Below the pieces are notes generated by a model, which saw only the letters and a list, made by a program, of their open reading frames with translations, was not told the origin of the DNA and did not search any database. Source: Caenorhabditis elegans (taxonomy: Eukaryota > Nematoda > Chromadorea > Rhabditida > Rhabditidae). From it: a stretch of 64,000 nt of DNA. How positions within the stretch are numbered: position 1 is the stretch's first letter; the number at the start of each line of letters is the position of its first letter. Positions 27,142 through 39,602 of this stretch are shown here, in pieces. Where the stretch lies: the NCBI RefSeq assembly GCF_000002985.6, contig NC_003284.9, forward strand, positions 6,138,001-6,202,000, read 5' to 3'. The position numbers and the translations under genes were made by a program.

Positions 27142-28778
27142 TCATGAGGGAACATTAAGGTTCAGGACACATTAACAAAGTAGAAAAGAACTGGGAACAA
27201 GCACGGGAAATGAGAGTCTATTAATCTTTGTTAGAACTGAGATCTCAATACTTGTGAGGTGGCCTGAGAAAATGAATGAGTGACCACTTGTGTATTTTTC
27301 TTAGCTCCCAGTTGTATATAATAGGTTATAATAATTCAACACCCAGAATTCCTCATAAAAGGTGCCCATATGTCTAGTTAAACGAGAAAAACGCAACCAT
27401 TACAGTTGTTGGTTTTCCCCCCGTAGAACACCTCCTCTTAATTGTTGTGTCATAAAATGAGAATTTATGCACTTTAAAATAGGACGGATGGTCTTGAAAG
27501 GGTAGCAGGTGCTAAGAGGCACAGGCTCACTAGTTCATTCTAGATTTCACTTGAAAAAGGTTTCCATCAGCTGCCACAAAACGATGTACTTTCTCGAAAA
27601 GAAAGCGTTAAAATGCACAGCTGTAATGGGTCAATTTTGTATGAAACCGCTGCTCAGTCGATATTCAAGTGAAAGTACAAGTAAGGTGTTCGGGAATAGG
27701 ATTAATTTCAAGAAAAACTTTCAAAAATGTTCAGTCGGATACATTCCTAATTTTATCTATTACCATTGAATGTTAGACTAACTCTCTACAAAGCGGAATG
27801 ATTTGTCTATATGGTGCGATCGGAAAAAATTATGCTATTTGATAGCTGACTTCTTAGACTTTCAGCAATACACCCCGATGTGTCCAGTAATTTTTATCTG
27901 AAAAATTAGTATACATTTCAGTTTACTAATTAGAACTGCAGGTTCTGAAGGCCTAAGACGTCAGCTACCTAAACCCATAATTTTTTTTATAGCAACAGGA
28001 AGTCAAATTTGAGGTGACTGTGAAAAATATTTGGGCAAAGATATTGGGCAAAACTCAATTTATTGGCGGTGTATTGTGAAGTTAAAGTTGGTCTATAGTC
28101 ATTAGGGAAATGATTAAAACCTATTTGTATGATGTTGAAATCAATAAAAATCAAAATAAAACTATTCAAAAAAATTTGGAAAGTTTTGAAATCAGTGATG
28201 AAAATTGATCTTGCACCACTTTTTGATAAATCTAAATCACTGTCGCGTGTTTGAACCTTTACAAGAATGTAAATGTTAAACATAAAACTGAAATAAAGTT
28301 TTTTTATACGTCGTCTTACAAAAAACCGTGAAAACTGAGTCCTCGCGGCTTTTTGATTGGAGATTTAATAAGTTCAAAACTATTAGAGGCTGCAAGACTA
28401 AATTTTGTCAGGCTCTTGATGTACTTATTTTAATAGTAAGTTCTTTAAATTTTGTATCTGTCATAATTCATATTTAATATTTCACATCTTAGCCAACAAC
28501 TTCCAGTTCTCGTCACATTTCCCGCATTTTAGATGAAAGCTGTGACCATTGACAAGATTGTCATCGTCTTCCTCCTTGAACGTCATAAACTTACCGTAGT
28601 TGGATGAGGTGTCCGTGCACACATAACTGGGACGAAAGCATCGTTTATTGAGAGAAAGAGAGGACTCTCGGCACGCCGTAAATTGTCTCCCCCTTTTGCC
28701 CAGTTTTATTATTCGCGCCTCCTAACACAGCATCCTATTTTATTTCTTCCCAGGAAACTATTCACCGTGTGAAGAAGT

Positions 28779-28792
28779 GGGGGGGGGGGGGG
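28779..28792 (+). repeat. Poly-G tract (14 G)
   Basis: An uninterrupted run of 14 G on the plus strand in noncoding DNA upstream of the unknown plus-strand gene. Confidence 0.9.
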
Positions 28793-31700
28793 ATTCCTCA
28801 CCTAACTGTACAAAGTTGGAGCATGTGGGCTGAAATATAGAAATGTTAATGTACTTGGGTGTCCTGATGTGACAAGACTCTTGATAAGGAGAACAAAGTT
28901 ATATAATCTTGTTAAGGTCATTCATTCAATGGCAATATGAGCCCAGCCAAAAAAACTGCCATGTTACTGGAACATATAGGAAACAGAAGTGCAATAAAGG
29001 GAACAATGCAGTGAAAAAATTATTTGAGGACATTTACAATAAGTCAGATGATTCTTTTAAATTTTGCAAAAGCTAATTTAAGCTACGAAGAGCAGCGTTA
29101 TACTTGACCATGTTCAAAAGAAAATTGTTTTATTACCGGTTTTGTCATTGACTCCAAGTTTACTTTGTGTGGAATGATTTTTTTGTCATAGCCTATAAAA
29201 CTTAATTGGCGGCACACTTGAAAGGGAGTTGAACTCATTTCATTTTTATTTCAGTTCTCTGTCGGAGTTCCAATTGTATGTCTGTGAGTGTGTTTATGTT
29301 CTCCACGATTGGTTGACAACGATAGAAAAGGAGGCAAAGAAATGTAAGGAAAAAGGAGAAGCCTTGTGTATCGGGTCCGGCGGCGGCGGTCTTCGCTTTT
29401 GATCTATCTTTAAGCGTGCGTGAGCACACTGTTTGAGAGACCCGTGTGCCACCCGACTCTCTCCATTTTCAACACCTTATTTGCGATATGACAGTTTCCG
29501 AGTTGACAAACTGTTAAGGAGAGAACTTTGGCAGTAGTGAAGAGAAAGTGAAGAGGGGTTGGAAGGGTTTAACATGCGATTAGCAGAAGGCAATGCTCGT
29601 GTCTGTCAGGATTTTCGAGTCAACTCAAGCTGATAAGATTGTCAATTGGTTCTAGAACGCAATTGGCATGTGGCATTTGATGTCACTGGAAACACGATTT
29701 CTGTAAGGGAACGCGTTTTTCAATTTTCTCAGATTCGCATCATCGCCTGTCCAAAATAGGAAGGAACATTCGATTTCCGATTTCCTGTGCAGTCTGACTC
29801 ACTCTCCACTAGTCGAGTCTCCCACACTTCCCAGGTTCCCATCAGCTCCCTTTCTCCGGAACTGAGCAGCTTTCATGTTTCCGCTACTAATATCACAATA
29901 GGCAAAAAAATAGAATGAGGCAAACATCAAGCTTGCCTCTCATAATTTGTGAGAACATGTACAGTAATATTCAACAATTATACTTTCTCGGTGTTTATGA
30001 TCTCGGGACTTTAAGTATTTGGAAAGGTGTTAACTATACCTATATGTGTGAGAACAAACATACTTTCGGGAAGAGGCTCCATGCACGGAAACCGATTTCT
30101 CGCGCGCAAACGGGTGATGGCATGACAGGGCAAATACAAGATGATCGCGAAAGAACGGCGGCATGCGTGAGCCTAAATGCTCTCTGATTACAGTAATCGA
30201 GGCAAATATTATTGGAGCAATTCACGCGCAGCTTACCAACAGATATACCGCACATGGTTCGACCAGTGCCGACAAAGGAGTCAACACGTCAAGCAGATAA
30301 TCTTTGTATCAATATAAACTTTTTGTCATGGACTATTTTTTTTTTGACACTCATTTGAAGTGTGCCGACCGGAAGGATTTAGCATCTGTAGATTGACCTA
30401 AAATGAAAAAATAGAGATAATTACCTATAGTCCATGTTGGGAATGCTTGGGAATTGGGAATTAAATTGGGAATGCAATGAATAGTTGAAAAAAATTATTC
30501 CTTCAATTTTAACATTTGAAAAAAAATTTGTGCGAATCTAGTGTACACAGAGACACTGATCTGAAAAATAATCATAATTTTAAATCAGGTCATTAGATTT
30601 TCCTCTCGGGCTGCACCATTGAACTCATTTCCATTCAAAACCAACCTATGTTGAAATCATTTGAACCTGAATACCAATCCCCTTGTAAACTCTAAAACAA
30701 AATTATTTTTAAGCAGGTTGGATATTTTTCAAATATTTCAAATCTGAATGTATTACGTTTTATTTTTGTTTTTATCTGTCCTCAAATGTTTCGGCTCAAC
30801 TGTGCTGCTGAAAACAATGTAATTTTGTGATAATCAAAACCACAAAAATTAGTCACAAACTAGCAAAAAATTAGTTTTGCAAAAACTTGTATTTGAGTTC
30901 TGTGATTCAAATTTGCGTAAAATTTCAGTCAGTTTTTAAAAAAATTAGCAAATTTTATAATTTTCTCTTTAGATACATATCAGTGAGGCATAATTAAAGT
31001 ATTAAACTTTTTTTTCCAAAGTCGAGAGCAACTGACTCTTCACGGGAACACAACATTTTCTTGTTTTTTGAATGAAAAGTGCTTATTATATTCCTCATTT
31101 TTGATGCATTTTTTAAAGATATCTGTGAACTTTAAAAATTTGATAAATTGCTTGATAAATTATAATCAATTTATACGCAAAAAGATCATTCAAAAACATT
31201 TTCAGCATAGTTTTATACATTGTTTTTTCAGCATAGTTTTATACGTTGTTAATGGAATTTTCTTGATTTATTGTGTTACTTGTGTTACTTGTACTTTTTT
31301 TCAGCTCCTATCCACGTTTCTTCTGCTTCTTCCTCCTTTTTCCTCCTCCTTCTCAATTTTCAGCACAATCAAAACTTTGTTATCTAAAGACAATATTGAC
31401 GCCGATTAAGAAGACTCACGAAGCAGAAGAGTCTTTATCAGTCACTACGCTACTGATTGATTGCTCCATTATTTCACGCCCATGTGATTGTAAGTGGCGA
31501 GAAAGCACCCGATCAATTGGGTAAACGAAACAATCAAAGCAGAACCAAAAGAGAAAGGGGTTGACATATTTTATTTTGTATCAGATTGTTTTGATGCCAT
31601 GACAGGTCTTGTACGGGATGAAAGGCAAGCAAAAAGAAAACATTTGAGAACGATTGTGCTTCAACGTGATTCATCACATTTCTCCGTGGTGCCTCTGAGT

Positions 31701-31847
31701 GAATCACTTTTCCTGCCTTCACGCCTTCGCGTTTCAGTTTTTCTGAGAAACACGCTGCTTTTCGATTTTTGTAATGAACACTGATAGCTTCTGTACAGAG
31801 TAGGTCAAAAATTACATTTCTTATTAACAACTTTTTTATTCATTCAG

Positions 31848-34800
31848 ATTCAAAAACGCCAACAATGAACCTCAGCCAAACTCGGCCAGACGTCTGTCAA
31901 CTGTGAGTTAGTTGAATGAAATAACAAAAATTAAATTAAATTTGTTTAGAGCTGGGACAATGAAGTAAAAGCGTGTGGAGGGTTGACAGTACCGCGTGTC
32001 GGCCAAAGGAGAAACTCTAATACGGTATAATTAATAAATGAAAGCGTCCAAAAACTAACAATATGTAAAGTAACAAGCAAACTTCGATATGGTTTCTGAT
32101 CAACTACTAAACTACATATAAATTGATTATTTACAGGCAAATTACTTATTAGTTTAAAATTATATGTCGAAAAACTAAGTAGGAAATGTTTTCAGCTTGC
32201 TCAACTTCTGGAATGTCATCGACAATTGTCTTTTAATCAAGATCACTCTCAATCGTTTGACTTTGATGTAAGTTTGTTTTTTTTTATTTATTTTTCTATA
32301 TTTGAATTTTAAAAAACTATATATATTATAAATTAAAAAATAATATTTTAAATGGCGGTGGTATAATACACAAGTATCAAAAATACAATTGCAGAGGTGT
32401 GTAGAAATCAATTTTTTATAAAATCAGCATTTTTGGTATTCATCTAAAAATCCAAAAATGTTCGGCAACATTTTATTTAGGAAATTTAAAAACTCGACTA
32501 TTCAAGATCAAAATTTTTGACAAAACAAATTTCACTTAGGACGGCCCAAAATCTCGCCCAGCCTCCCGAAGAGATTCCGTCAGATCTCGTCGACCATCTG
32601 TTGCGGAAATTCTGCTCGATAGTAGAGTCACGAAAGCCACAGATGACTGTGTTATGGTGTGATCTTCTGAAATTTCAAATTAATGAAAGTTAGTTACAGG
32701 TAACACAAACGCTTGGTACATCCACTACCTTGTTTTTTCAAAAGAACCCATTGGTTGACAATTTGGACTTGAGACCATCGGCTATTGAGAGGGGGCTGTA
32801 TAATGTAAGTCGGTTTTTAATAGAGTGAAAATTATATTCTGAATAATTGATGAGTATAATTCTTTGAAATACCGAAGTTGTCTTGTTAGTCTTGTTAGTC
32901 TTGTTTACCCATGGCCTTTCTTGTACAAGTTCTAACTCAGTTATTTTTACTTTGTTGGAAAAATTTCAGCTGTATTGTAAAGTACTTACAATTTTAAAAA
33001 TTTAATTATAATAAAATACAAGTCAAATGGAAACAACTGACCTTTATTTGAAAATAACGTGACCTTCTTCAGTTTGATGACTCCATCAAGGAAATACCAC
33101 CAATAAAGTATGTCGGAACTCCACGCCCGTCGATCCAAATGTCGACGTCACCTAGGCCTGCTCTCATGGCGAAAAGCAGTCCTTCCATCGATGAGGGTGA
33201 TGGTGAAGTGACCCCTACTTTTAGTTCAAGCTTTCGAAATATTCCTGTTAGACCCTCGATTGGAGAACGTGGACTACCTGCGGTAACTTTTGAGCAAATT
33301 CGTACTTTTGTTTTTCCATTATTCCTTTTTTGCCTCTTCAGATGAAATTCACACCAGTACTTGCAAACGGACAATTGCAACAAAGAGGACGTACACTTCA
33401 AAAGGTAATGGCACTCTTTTTGAAGCAGAAAATGAAAAAGTCTCTTGCATTTTTTGTTAGTGTGAGAACGTTTTCATTCCATTGACTTTGCATATTTTAG
33501 CAACCACGAGCCGATCCTCACTTCGACTTTGAACTTGGTGTACGTTTTTTGTTTCTTTTTCTCTCATTTCTCATTTGTTCTCCATGCTGTTCTGGTTTGG
33601 CAGAGAAAATGTTCATTTTTATAATATTACAGAAAATCATTGCAAACCGAAGAAAAATAGTCGACGAAGAAGAAACAAAACGAGAACGGGAAAATCAAAT
33701 TCGACCAAGAAGTCAACGTAAGTAAAAATTAGCGTATTTTCTTCTAATCCTTAAATTCTGAAGTATTTTCAGTGCTAATTAGTCTTGAATATATCTTCTC
33801 AAATACCAAATCGGAAAATTTAAAAAATTTTCAATTAAAAAAAAACAATTTTTTGTGAACTTGGTGTACGTTTTCGAAAAGTTTTTACATGAAGTATCAC
33901 CTTTTGAAAACGTGAGAACTAATATTCCAAAATGGAAAAAAAAATGAAAAATTTGTTTTCCGATTGCAAATAGCTATGCGTTTTTGCAAATTGAAGAATA
34001 CGATGTGGGTCATAACGTTGTTGGCAAAAACTTTTGCTCTGCAGGCTAAGCTCACAATGCTTTTGAAAAAACAAGGGTATGGTTCCCAAATTTTTTAGAC
34101 TTTGATATTCGATAAATTATACTTGTAATAATACAAATATAGCTTTAAAATTTGAATAGTGTGCTGAAATCAGAGGTTAAAATCAAGTGTTTCTTGTTTA
34201 ACCCTTGTTACTAAATGATAACCCACCCAGTTGTTTTGCTTACTATTAAACAGAATACGGAGGTTTTCTAAAAAAAATACCCATTTGCTTCAGACTCAAA
34301 TAGCTGCGTCAACCAACGACCACCACACTGTTTTGACGGTAGAGGCCCGTATCAAGTGAAGAGTGGAAACGTAATGGAGGTAACCATGCATATCACTTGA
34401 TTTCAATCAAAAATCAATTTCAAATTAGGAACTTCGCAATCAAATGGAAAGTGGTGAAGTGGACCGCATAGTCAAGGAGAAGAAAACCACAACGGTGACC
34501 GAGACACGCGAGATTGTTTATTTCACGCATCGCTTACCTTCTTCTATCGCTATCTCGACTAGAGTATCAGCTTTTTCTTTCTTCTTTTGCTATTCCGGGA
34601 AAATTGGGTTTGGTTACTGTAATCGGTTCATTTTCAGCTATCGCCAACTGGTGTTCCGGTACAAAATCCGAATCGTCGGTCTATTACTGTTGAGGGGTCA
34701 TTGTAAGAGATATTTGTCGATTGATTAAATATAAAATTTTAATTTTAAGGCCGGAGCTTCTAGACAGGCCGTATGTGCGTTCAAGTCCAGGGTTAGTTGA

Positions 34801-35626
34801 ATTTTTTTCTGGGAATTGTTGGAAGTTTTGACACACCGGACGCACGGCGTATTTTAAAAATTTTTTAATACTTCCAAGAGGTATTTTTCACGGCGCGACA
34901 ATTTCCGAGTTTGGCAACTCAGATGTATAATTTTATAATGAGTGGCTCGGAAATAGTCGGCCGCCGCGAAAAACTACCTCATGTTAGAAAAACGTGTGGC
35001 ACCATATTTTAAAAAATCTTCGCATTTTTCGAAAATCAAACCGAGAGAAGACTCACTGAGACTTTGTGAGTTGCAAAGAAAAATCAAAATATGCAAAATT
35101 ATATTATGCATTTTTCAAGTGTCAAAGTTTAATAATGTTTTCACAAAGTTTGGTATACGGTTTTTTTTCAATTGGTCAACATAAAACGTGATTACAATCC
35201 ATTTTCAGAGATCACGTGTTGCCCGATGGAAAAGTAAGTTTTCGTAAAGGGCACCCATTTCCCAAAAGAAAATATTAAGACGGCTACAAAAAAGGTCACA
35301 ATTCAAGTACCTGATGAAATTCCAACTCAACCGGTATCAAAACTCCAGCACACCATTAACCAAATCATTTACTTGCAGAAAGGCCACTTCGTGCACCGAT
35401 CCGCAACACCATCACCAAATAACGTTAGGTTTTGACGTATCAATGTACCTTTTGTGATAGATCAATTTGTTCCCGATGTTTGAAACATTAAAATGTCCCC
35501 AATTTTTGCAGACTTCTAACGGCCGACGAGAAAAAAACGCTTCGCCTTAATGCTTCCAAATTTGATCCAAAATCATCCACTGACCATCCGCTAGACGATG
35601 CTGCTGATACCTGTAGACAAAGTTGA
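31848..35626 (+). CDS. Unknown basic, Ser/Pro-rich, probably disordered protein (5' end not found)
   Basis: At least 16 exons join in frame: 31848-31902, 32196-32267, 32540-32656, 32700-32804, 33073-33282, 33342-33404, 33501-33539, 33633-33717, 34294-34379, 34429-34515, 34638-34702, 34750-34791, 35209-35233, 35280-35333, 35379-35428 and 35512-35626, ending in TGA. They give about 420 residues. The N-terminal part is Arg/Ser-rich (SRPASRRDSVRSRRPS), followed by Pro/Ser-rich stretches (STSPRPALMAKSSPS), a charged, possibly helical piece (KIVDEEETKRERE), and another charged piece (ELRNQMESGEVDRIVKEKK). No enzymatic domain, signal peptide or membrane segment is visible, so a cytoplasmic scaffold or cytoskeleton-linked protein is possible, but that is a guess. 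The frame has no ATG in its first two exons, so at least one upstream exon ending in phase 2 is missing. A poly(A) signal AATAAA lies at 35,729-35,734. Confidence 0.7.
34878..34980. repeat. Fold-back (inverted repeat) element in an intron
   Basis: The left arm starts GAGGTATTTTTCACGGCG and contains ATTTCCGAG. The right arm (about 34,944-34,980) is its imperfect reverse complement, ending CGCGAAAAACTACCTC. It lies in the intron 34,792-35,208 of the unknown gene and resembles a short non-autonomous palindromic repeat. Confidence 0.65.
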
Positions 35627-35955
35627 AATAATTTTTTATGAATTTCCTTTTAATTAAATTCAAATCTTTTCAAATTCCATTTTCCATAAGCTATCAGTGA
35701 CCGCTATTGTAACTCTTTTTTAATTGAGAATAAATGATTGGACAGATTAAAAGTCCGAGCGGATATCAAAAAATCGCTATACAAGGTCAGAAGACTCCGG
35801 AGAGACATTAACGAGGGTCATTCAGGGAATTTTCTAATCGCTGATCACCTAATTAGCTTTTGACCACAAGAATAGGAGGAGATTAATAAAATTAACCCAA
35901 TCCTCGGGGCCGCAGGTCAAATAAAGCAAATCTACGTTATTCTTGCTAATACCTG

Positions 35956-37413
35956 ATGATGCTTCCAATTGCCCTTTTTACCCTATGTCTTGTAATAAGT
36001 CTGGCATATGCCTGTCTGCCTACACAACCTGTTGAAAGTAAGTTAAAAAATATATTAGAACTTTAGAAAATTTTAATCGACCATAATAGTAACATGCTAA
36101 AACTTTAATGCACATGATGCAATGTTGTTTTATAGATAATTTTTTTTCATATATAGTGCCGGCCAATATTCCTTTCGTTATTGTATTTTCGAAGATTTGC
36201 TTTTTTCAAATATGTAAAACTGAAAAACTATCATAGTTCGTAAAATACCGTTTATTCTCTATTAGTGCTGCGTTAATTATCATAGTTTTAAAGTTAGGTT
36301 TGTTTAAATAACTTGAGCAAATCAACACATAATCGAAAACAAATTGAATATTTTTCCGTTTTGTAGGATTTACACTTTTTGGAACTTCTCTGCAAAACGT
36401 ATGATTATAGTTAAAAACCTTTTTTAAAAAGTATTTTTTAAGAACTTGCCCTGTTCGAAAAAAATTTTTTATAATTGAAAGGACTATACAAAAATCGTTA
36501 ATAAAAGTTTGATACACATTTTGCACAGATTAAGAATTTTAACCTCTTCACTTTCTTGAGAACCTCGAAACCGTTGAAGCTAGAGACATGGGTGCACTAC
36601 AAAATTATAAATAAGAAACACTGAAAGTTGATAAACCTTGTTCAAATTTTCAGTGACAACAACAACTGCCGCTCCATACCGTAAGCTTTATTTATTATTC
36701 ATATACCATTAAAAATATATATATATATTCCTTATAGCTTGCTCAGTTTGTCCAATGATTTATGGATCGGGTTGCCTTGGAGGTGTGACAGATGTGTGTG
36801 CAACAGCTGCAGAAGTTGGAATAATGTACACATTAGGATTAATACCGGGTTACAGTTACGGAGATGCAAATACTTGCTCGTGAGTTGTAGCTTACTAATA
36901 TACCACATTAAAGTAGATTCAGAGTTGAGTGATGAAAAATCCGTTTGCATAATTTTTCATACTATTGGTATTAGACCTGAAAATTGGATTTTTTCTGCAT
37001 TTTTTTGCTGTAATTCAAGAATTTGTGTTGAACCATTTTACGGATTCAAAAATGCGAAAGTTTTTAAAGTTTCTCAAGAAAACATTTTTCGTGAATTTGA
37101 CTCACGTAACAGTTGTTTTGAAGCAAAATGGTATTGAATCAAGTTTTTAATATCGTTGTGTTACTTTTAACTTTTCAACTAAAATCCAAGTAAGACCATG
37201 TTATATTACAGAACAATATTTTCTTGTCCACTCGGAACAACCTCACAAGTGAAACTTCCTATCACAGGAACCATCCTGCCAGGCCCATCACTAGTGATTG
37301 CACATTGTCAAGAAACAGGGGCTAATGCTGGGACTTGGTACTATGGCATTCCGCCTCTGGTAACTCCAGTAGAAATTGTTGCCACTCAATGCCAAGGAAT
37401 AATTTCTGGCTGA
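35956..37413 (+). CDS. Array member A: small secreted 8-Cys protein with a short Thr linker
   Basis: Four exons (35956-36037, 36654-36680, 36738-36879, 37212-37413) encode 150 residues. The signal peptide (MMLPIALFTLCLVISLAYA) is followed directly by the CLPTQ motif. The Thr-rich exon is very short (MTTTTAAPYP) and lacks the TEPPF end seen in its relatives. The Cys domain begins CSVCPMIYGSGC and has the WCPTA-equivalent region changed to VCATAAEVG. The last exon begins IFSCPLGTT and contains HCQETGANAGTWYYG. All eight domain cysteines are present. This is the most divergent member and the first of the array, so it may represent an early branch. Intron phases are 1, 1, 2 as in the others. AATAAA lies at 37,462-37,467. 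Confidence 0.8.
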
Positions 37414-37579
37414 AAACAATCAAATTACGGTTTTTTTTTGATAATAATGTAATGTAAATATAATAAACATTGGTATTCAAAAGTTTTAAAATCTATTGGA
37501 TATATTGAAGCTAACAATAACATTTTTCAAGATGTAACAAACCTTTTAACTACCACATTTAAACCAAAAAAACCTTTAC

Positions 37580-37625
37580 AAGTCGAAAAATGCCAAAAAA
37601 AACCCAAGTCGAAAAATGCCAAAAA
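37580..37625. repeat. Two copies of a 21-bp unit in intergenic DNA
   Basis: A unit beginning CAAGTCGAAAAATGCC occurs at 37,580-37,600 and again at 37,605-37,625, separated by four bases. It lies downstream of array member A and has no evident function. Confidence 0.7.
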
Positions 37626-38141
37626 CTTTCCATATACTTGTGTTCCATGGTTCCACATTTTGAAACTAAAAAAATCCTTCTCTTACGTATTTTTCATATT
37701 TAGATAGGTGTGCTATGTGTGTTCTTTTTTAGACTTAGAAATGGGTTTATGATTTATCAGCAAACTGATTTTGAAAAAATTTTCAAATAGTTTTTTTTGA
37801 CACTTCTTTATTGATAAGAATGCTGTAATGATGTTGTCTTTGTTGTCCTGCTCGAGAAGCAGTAAATGCAAAAAAACCTGCAATGCAAGCATAATTTAGA
37901 AACATTTTTTGTGGCTCTGTTGCTCGAATGCGTTATCTTGATTAAAAATTTATTAATTGGAATTTGTTTCCATGATGTACCTAGCAAAGCTAATTGAATT
38001 GCTGAAGAAAAATCCACATCTTCTCGACACTTCAATTAAATGCCGTTCATTTTGCTTAATCAATTAGTGAAACAAGATCTGGGAGGAGTTTTGCGCTATC
38101 GAAATTCTGTGCCCTCTTCACTGCCAATAATTGTTTAAATT

Positions 38142-39069
38142 ATGTTACAAATTCTATTGTTACCTATTGTTTTAACTGCTTATTCACATGCATGTATACC
38201 TACACAAAATGTAGATTGTAAGGTCGTTTTATTTTATCTGAGTTTCAAAGGTTTTACACACACACACACACATTTTTCAGTATTTTTTTTTAAATTAACA
38301 GTTTCTTTTTTTTTAATTAAACGACCACATACCACCTAGTTCAAAAATTACATGGTTTAAAAATAATTGTATTTTATAGATGTAGTACTTAAAATGTTTA
38401 TCTCCGTGTTTAGTTTGTTTATATGGAAAAACAGAGTGCAGTACATTGAGACTTTCCAAAAAAAAAACTATTGTACAAAAAATAAGCAAATTCCTTGTAA
38501 TTTTGCAATTCGCAACATTCAGCAAACAACCCTGGAGGAAGCAATCCTGGCGGGCCAAGTGCAACAACTACCACGAGTTCAACAACTACTACAACTACAA
38601 CTGTTGCAACCACGACAACAACAGTAACCGAGCCGCCTTTTCGTAAGATTTTCTTTTTTAGTTTATTTTTCTGAAAAGTATTTTCACAGCTTGTAACGCA
38701 TGTCCCAAAGTCTACGACAATACTTGCCAAGGCTTTGGAATTCCTAATTTACTACAGTGGTGTCCTACAGCTGCCGAAGCTGGGATTACATATGTACTGG
38801 GATTTGTGAATGCTCTTCTTCCATTTCTACCAGCTGGTTCTTGCGGGTTTGTGTTTTAATATTTATTATTTTAAAAAAAATGTTTCAGAACAACTATTGT
38901 CTGCCCGCTGACAACAGCGCTCAGGATAAAAATTCTGGGCTCTGAGATACCAGCACCAGTTTTTTATGCTTGGTGCGAAGAGTCTGGGGCAAAAGCTGGA
39001 ATATGGTATACTGGAACCTGGCTTACACCGATAGAGCTTGTTTCATTGGCGTGTAAGCCAATTATATAG
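38142..39069 (+). CDS. Array member B: secreted protein with Gly/Asn-Thr linker and 8-Cys domain
   Basis: Four exons (38142-38217, 38523-38642, 38690-38846, 38889-39069) encode 177 residues. The signal peptide MLQILLLPIVLTAYSHA precedes CIPTQNVD. The linker exon starts with a Gly/Asn-rich piece (NNPGGSNPGGPS) and continues as almost pure Thr to VTEPPF, a likely O-glycosylated mucin-like stalk. The Cys domain runs CNACPKVYDNTCQGFGI, then WCPTAAEAG, then PAGSCG at the splice. The last exon gives VCPLTTALR, AWCEESGAKAG and LACKPII. The mature chain would have nine cysteines: eight in the domain plus the one at the mature N-terminus. AATAAA at 39,180-39,185. No homologous family known to me by name. 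Confidence 0.88.
38256..38271. repeat. Short (CA)n repeat in intron 1 of array member B
   Basis: About eight AC/CA units in the first intron of array member B; a simple microsatellite. Confidence 0.8.
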
Positions 39070-39602
39070 ACGATGGATTGATATTTTTCTAGAGACATAA
39101 CATATTCGAAGCGTAGTTACTGGTACTGTACAAATAATAATACTTATAAAACTTAATAATTGTTGACATGTTTTGCTGAAATAAAAGTTTTTATTCACAT
39201 TTAAAAATAATTTGATCTGTTTAGTACTCTCAATTGGAAAAGTGTGTCCCGAAAAGTTTATGACAGTGTTTTTCTGTTCAATTTGCCTTCACTCTTGTCA
39301 TTGAAACAAGCTTATCAAAAACCCGCTCTCTCCCATCTTTGAAAAATCATTGCACCTTGCAAAAACTGGACCTGGCAGATTTTGTGTCGAGATTCAACAT
39401 GACATCCGTATGGAAATTGTAATTTATGCCGAGATTGGAACTGATGCATATAAATTTATTTGGATTGGGATTTTTGTCGCAAATACTTTGTGAATGCCGA
39501 TAAATGGCAATGATTAAGATTGAAATATACTTTTTCTTAATGTTAGTTAAATTATATTAAGTGGAAAATTGGTCCAGTCCCACAAAACGGATTGACGACA
39601 AC
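39070..39602. other. Intergenic gap between member B and the decayed gene
   Basis: Contains the 3' end of member B (AATAAA at 39,180) and otherwise AT-rich sequence. A piece near 39,240-39,420 resembles sequence at 49,170-49,290 (both contain a CAAAAACTGGA-like segment and GAGATT), which suggests shared flanking DNA of duplicated units. Confidence 0.4.

Larger units (their letters stand above)
22522..31847. other. Long upstream or intergenic region of the odd-2-like gene
   Basis: About 9 kb without a gene I can support. It separates the divergently transcribed odd-2-like gene (minus) and the unknown gene starting before 31,848 (plus), so it probably carries control elements of both. It contains four poly-G tracts, a GC-rich patch at 24,170-24,315, and another mixed patch at 29,380-30,180. 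The still-missing 5' exon of the plus-strand gene should lie somewhere here. Frames at 25,840-26,082, 26,792-27,004 and 29,915-30,187 have no flanking splice sites or recognisable protein features. Confidence 0.5.
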
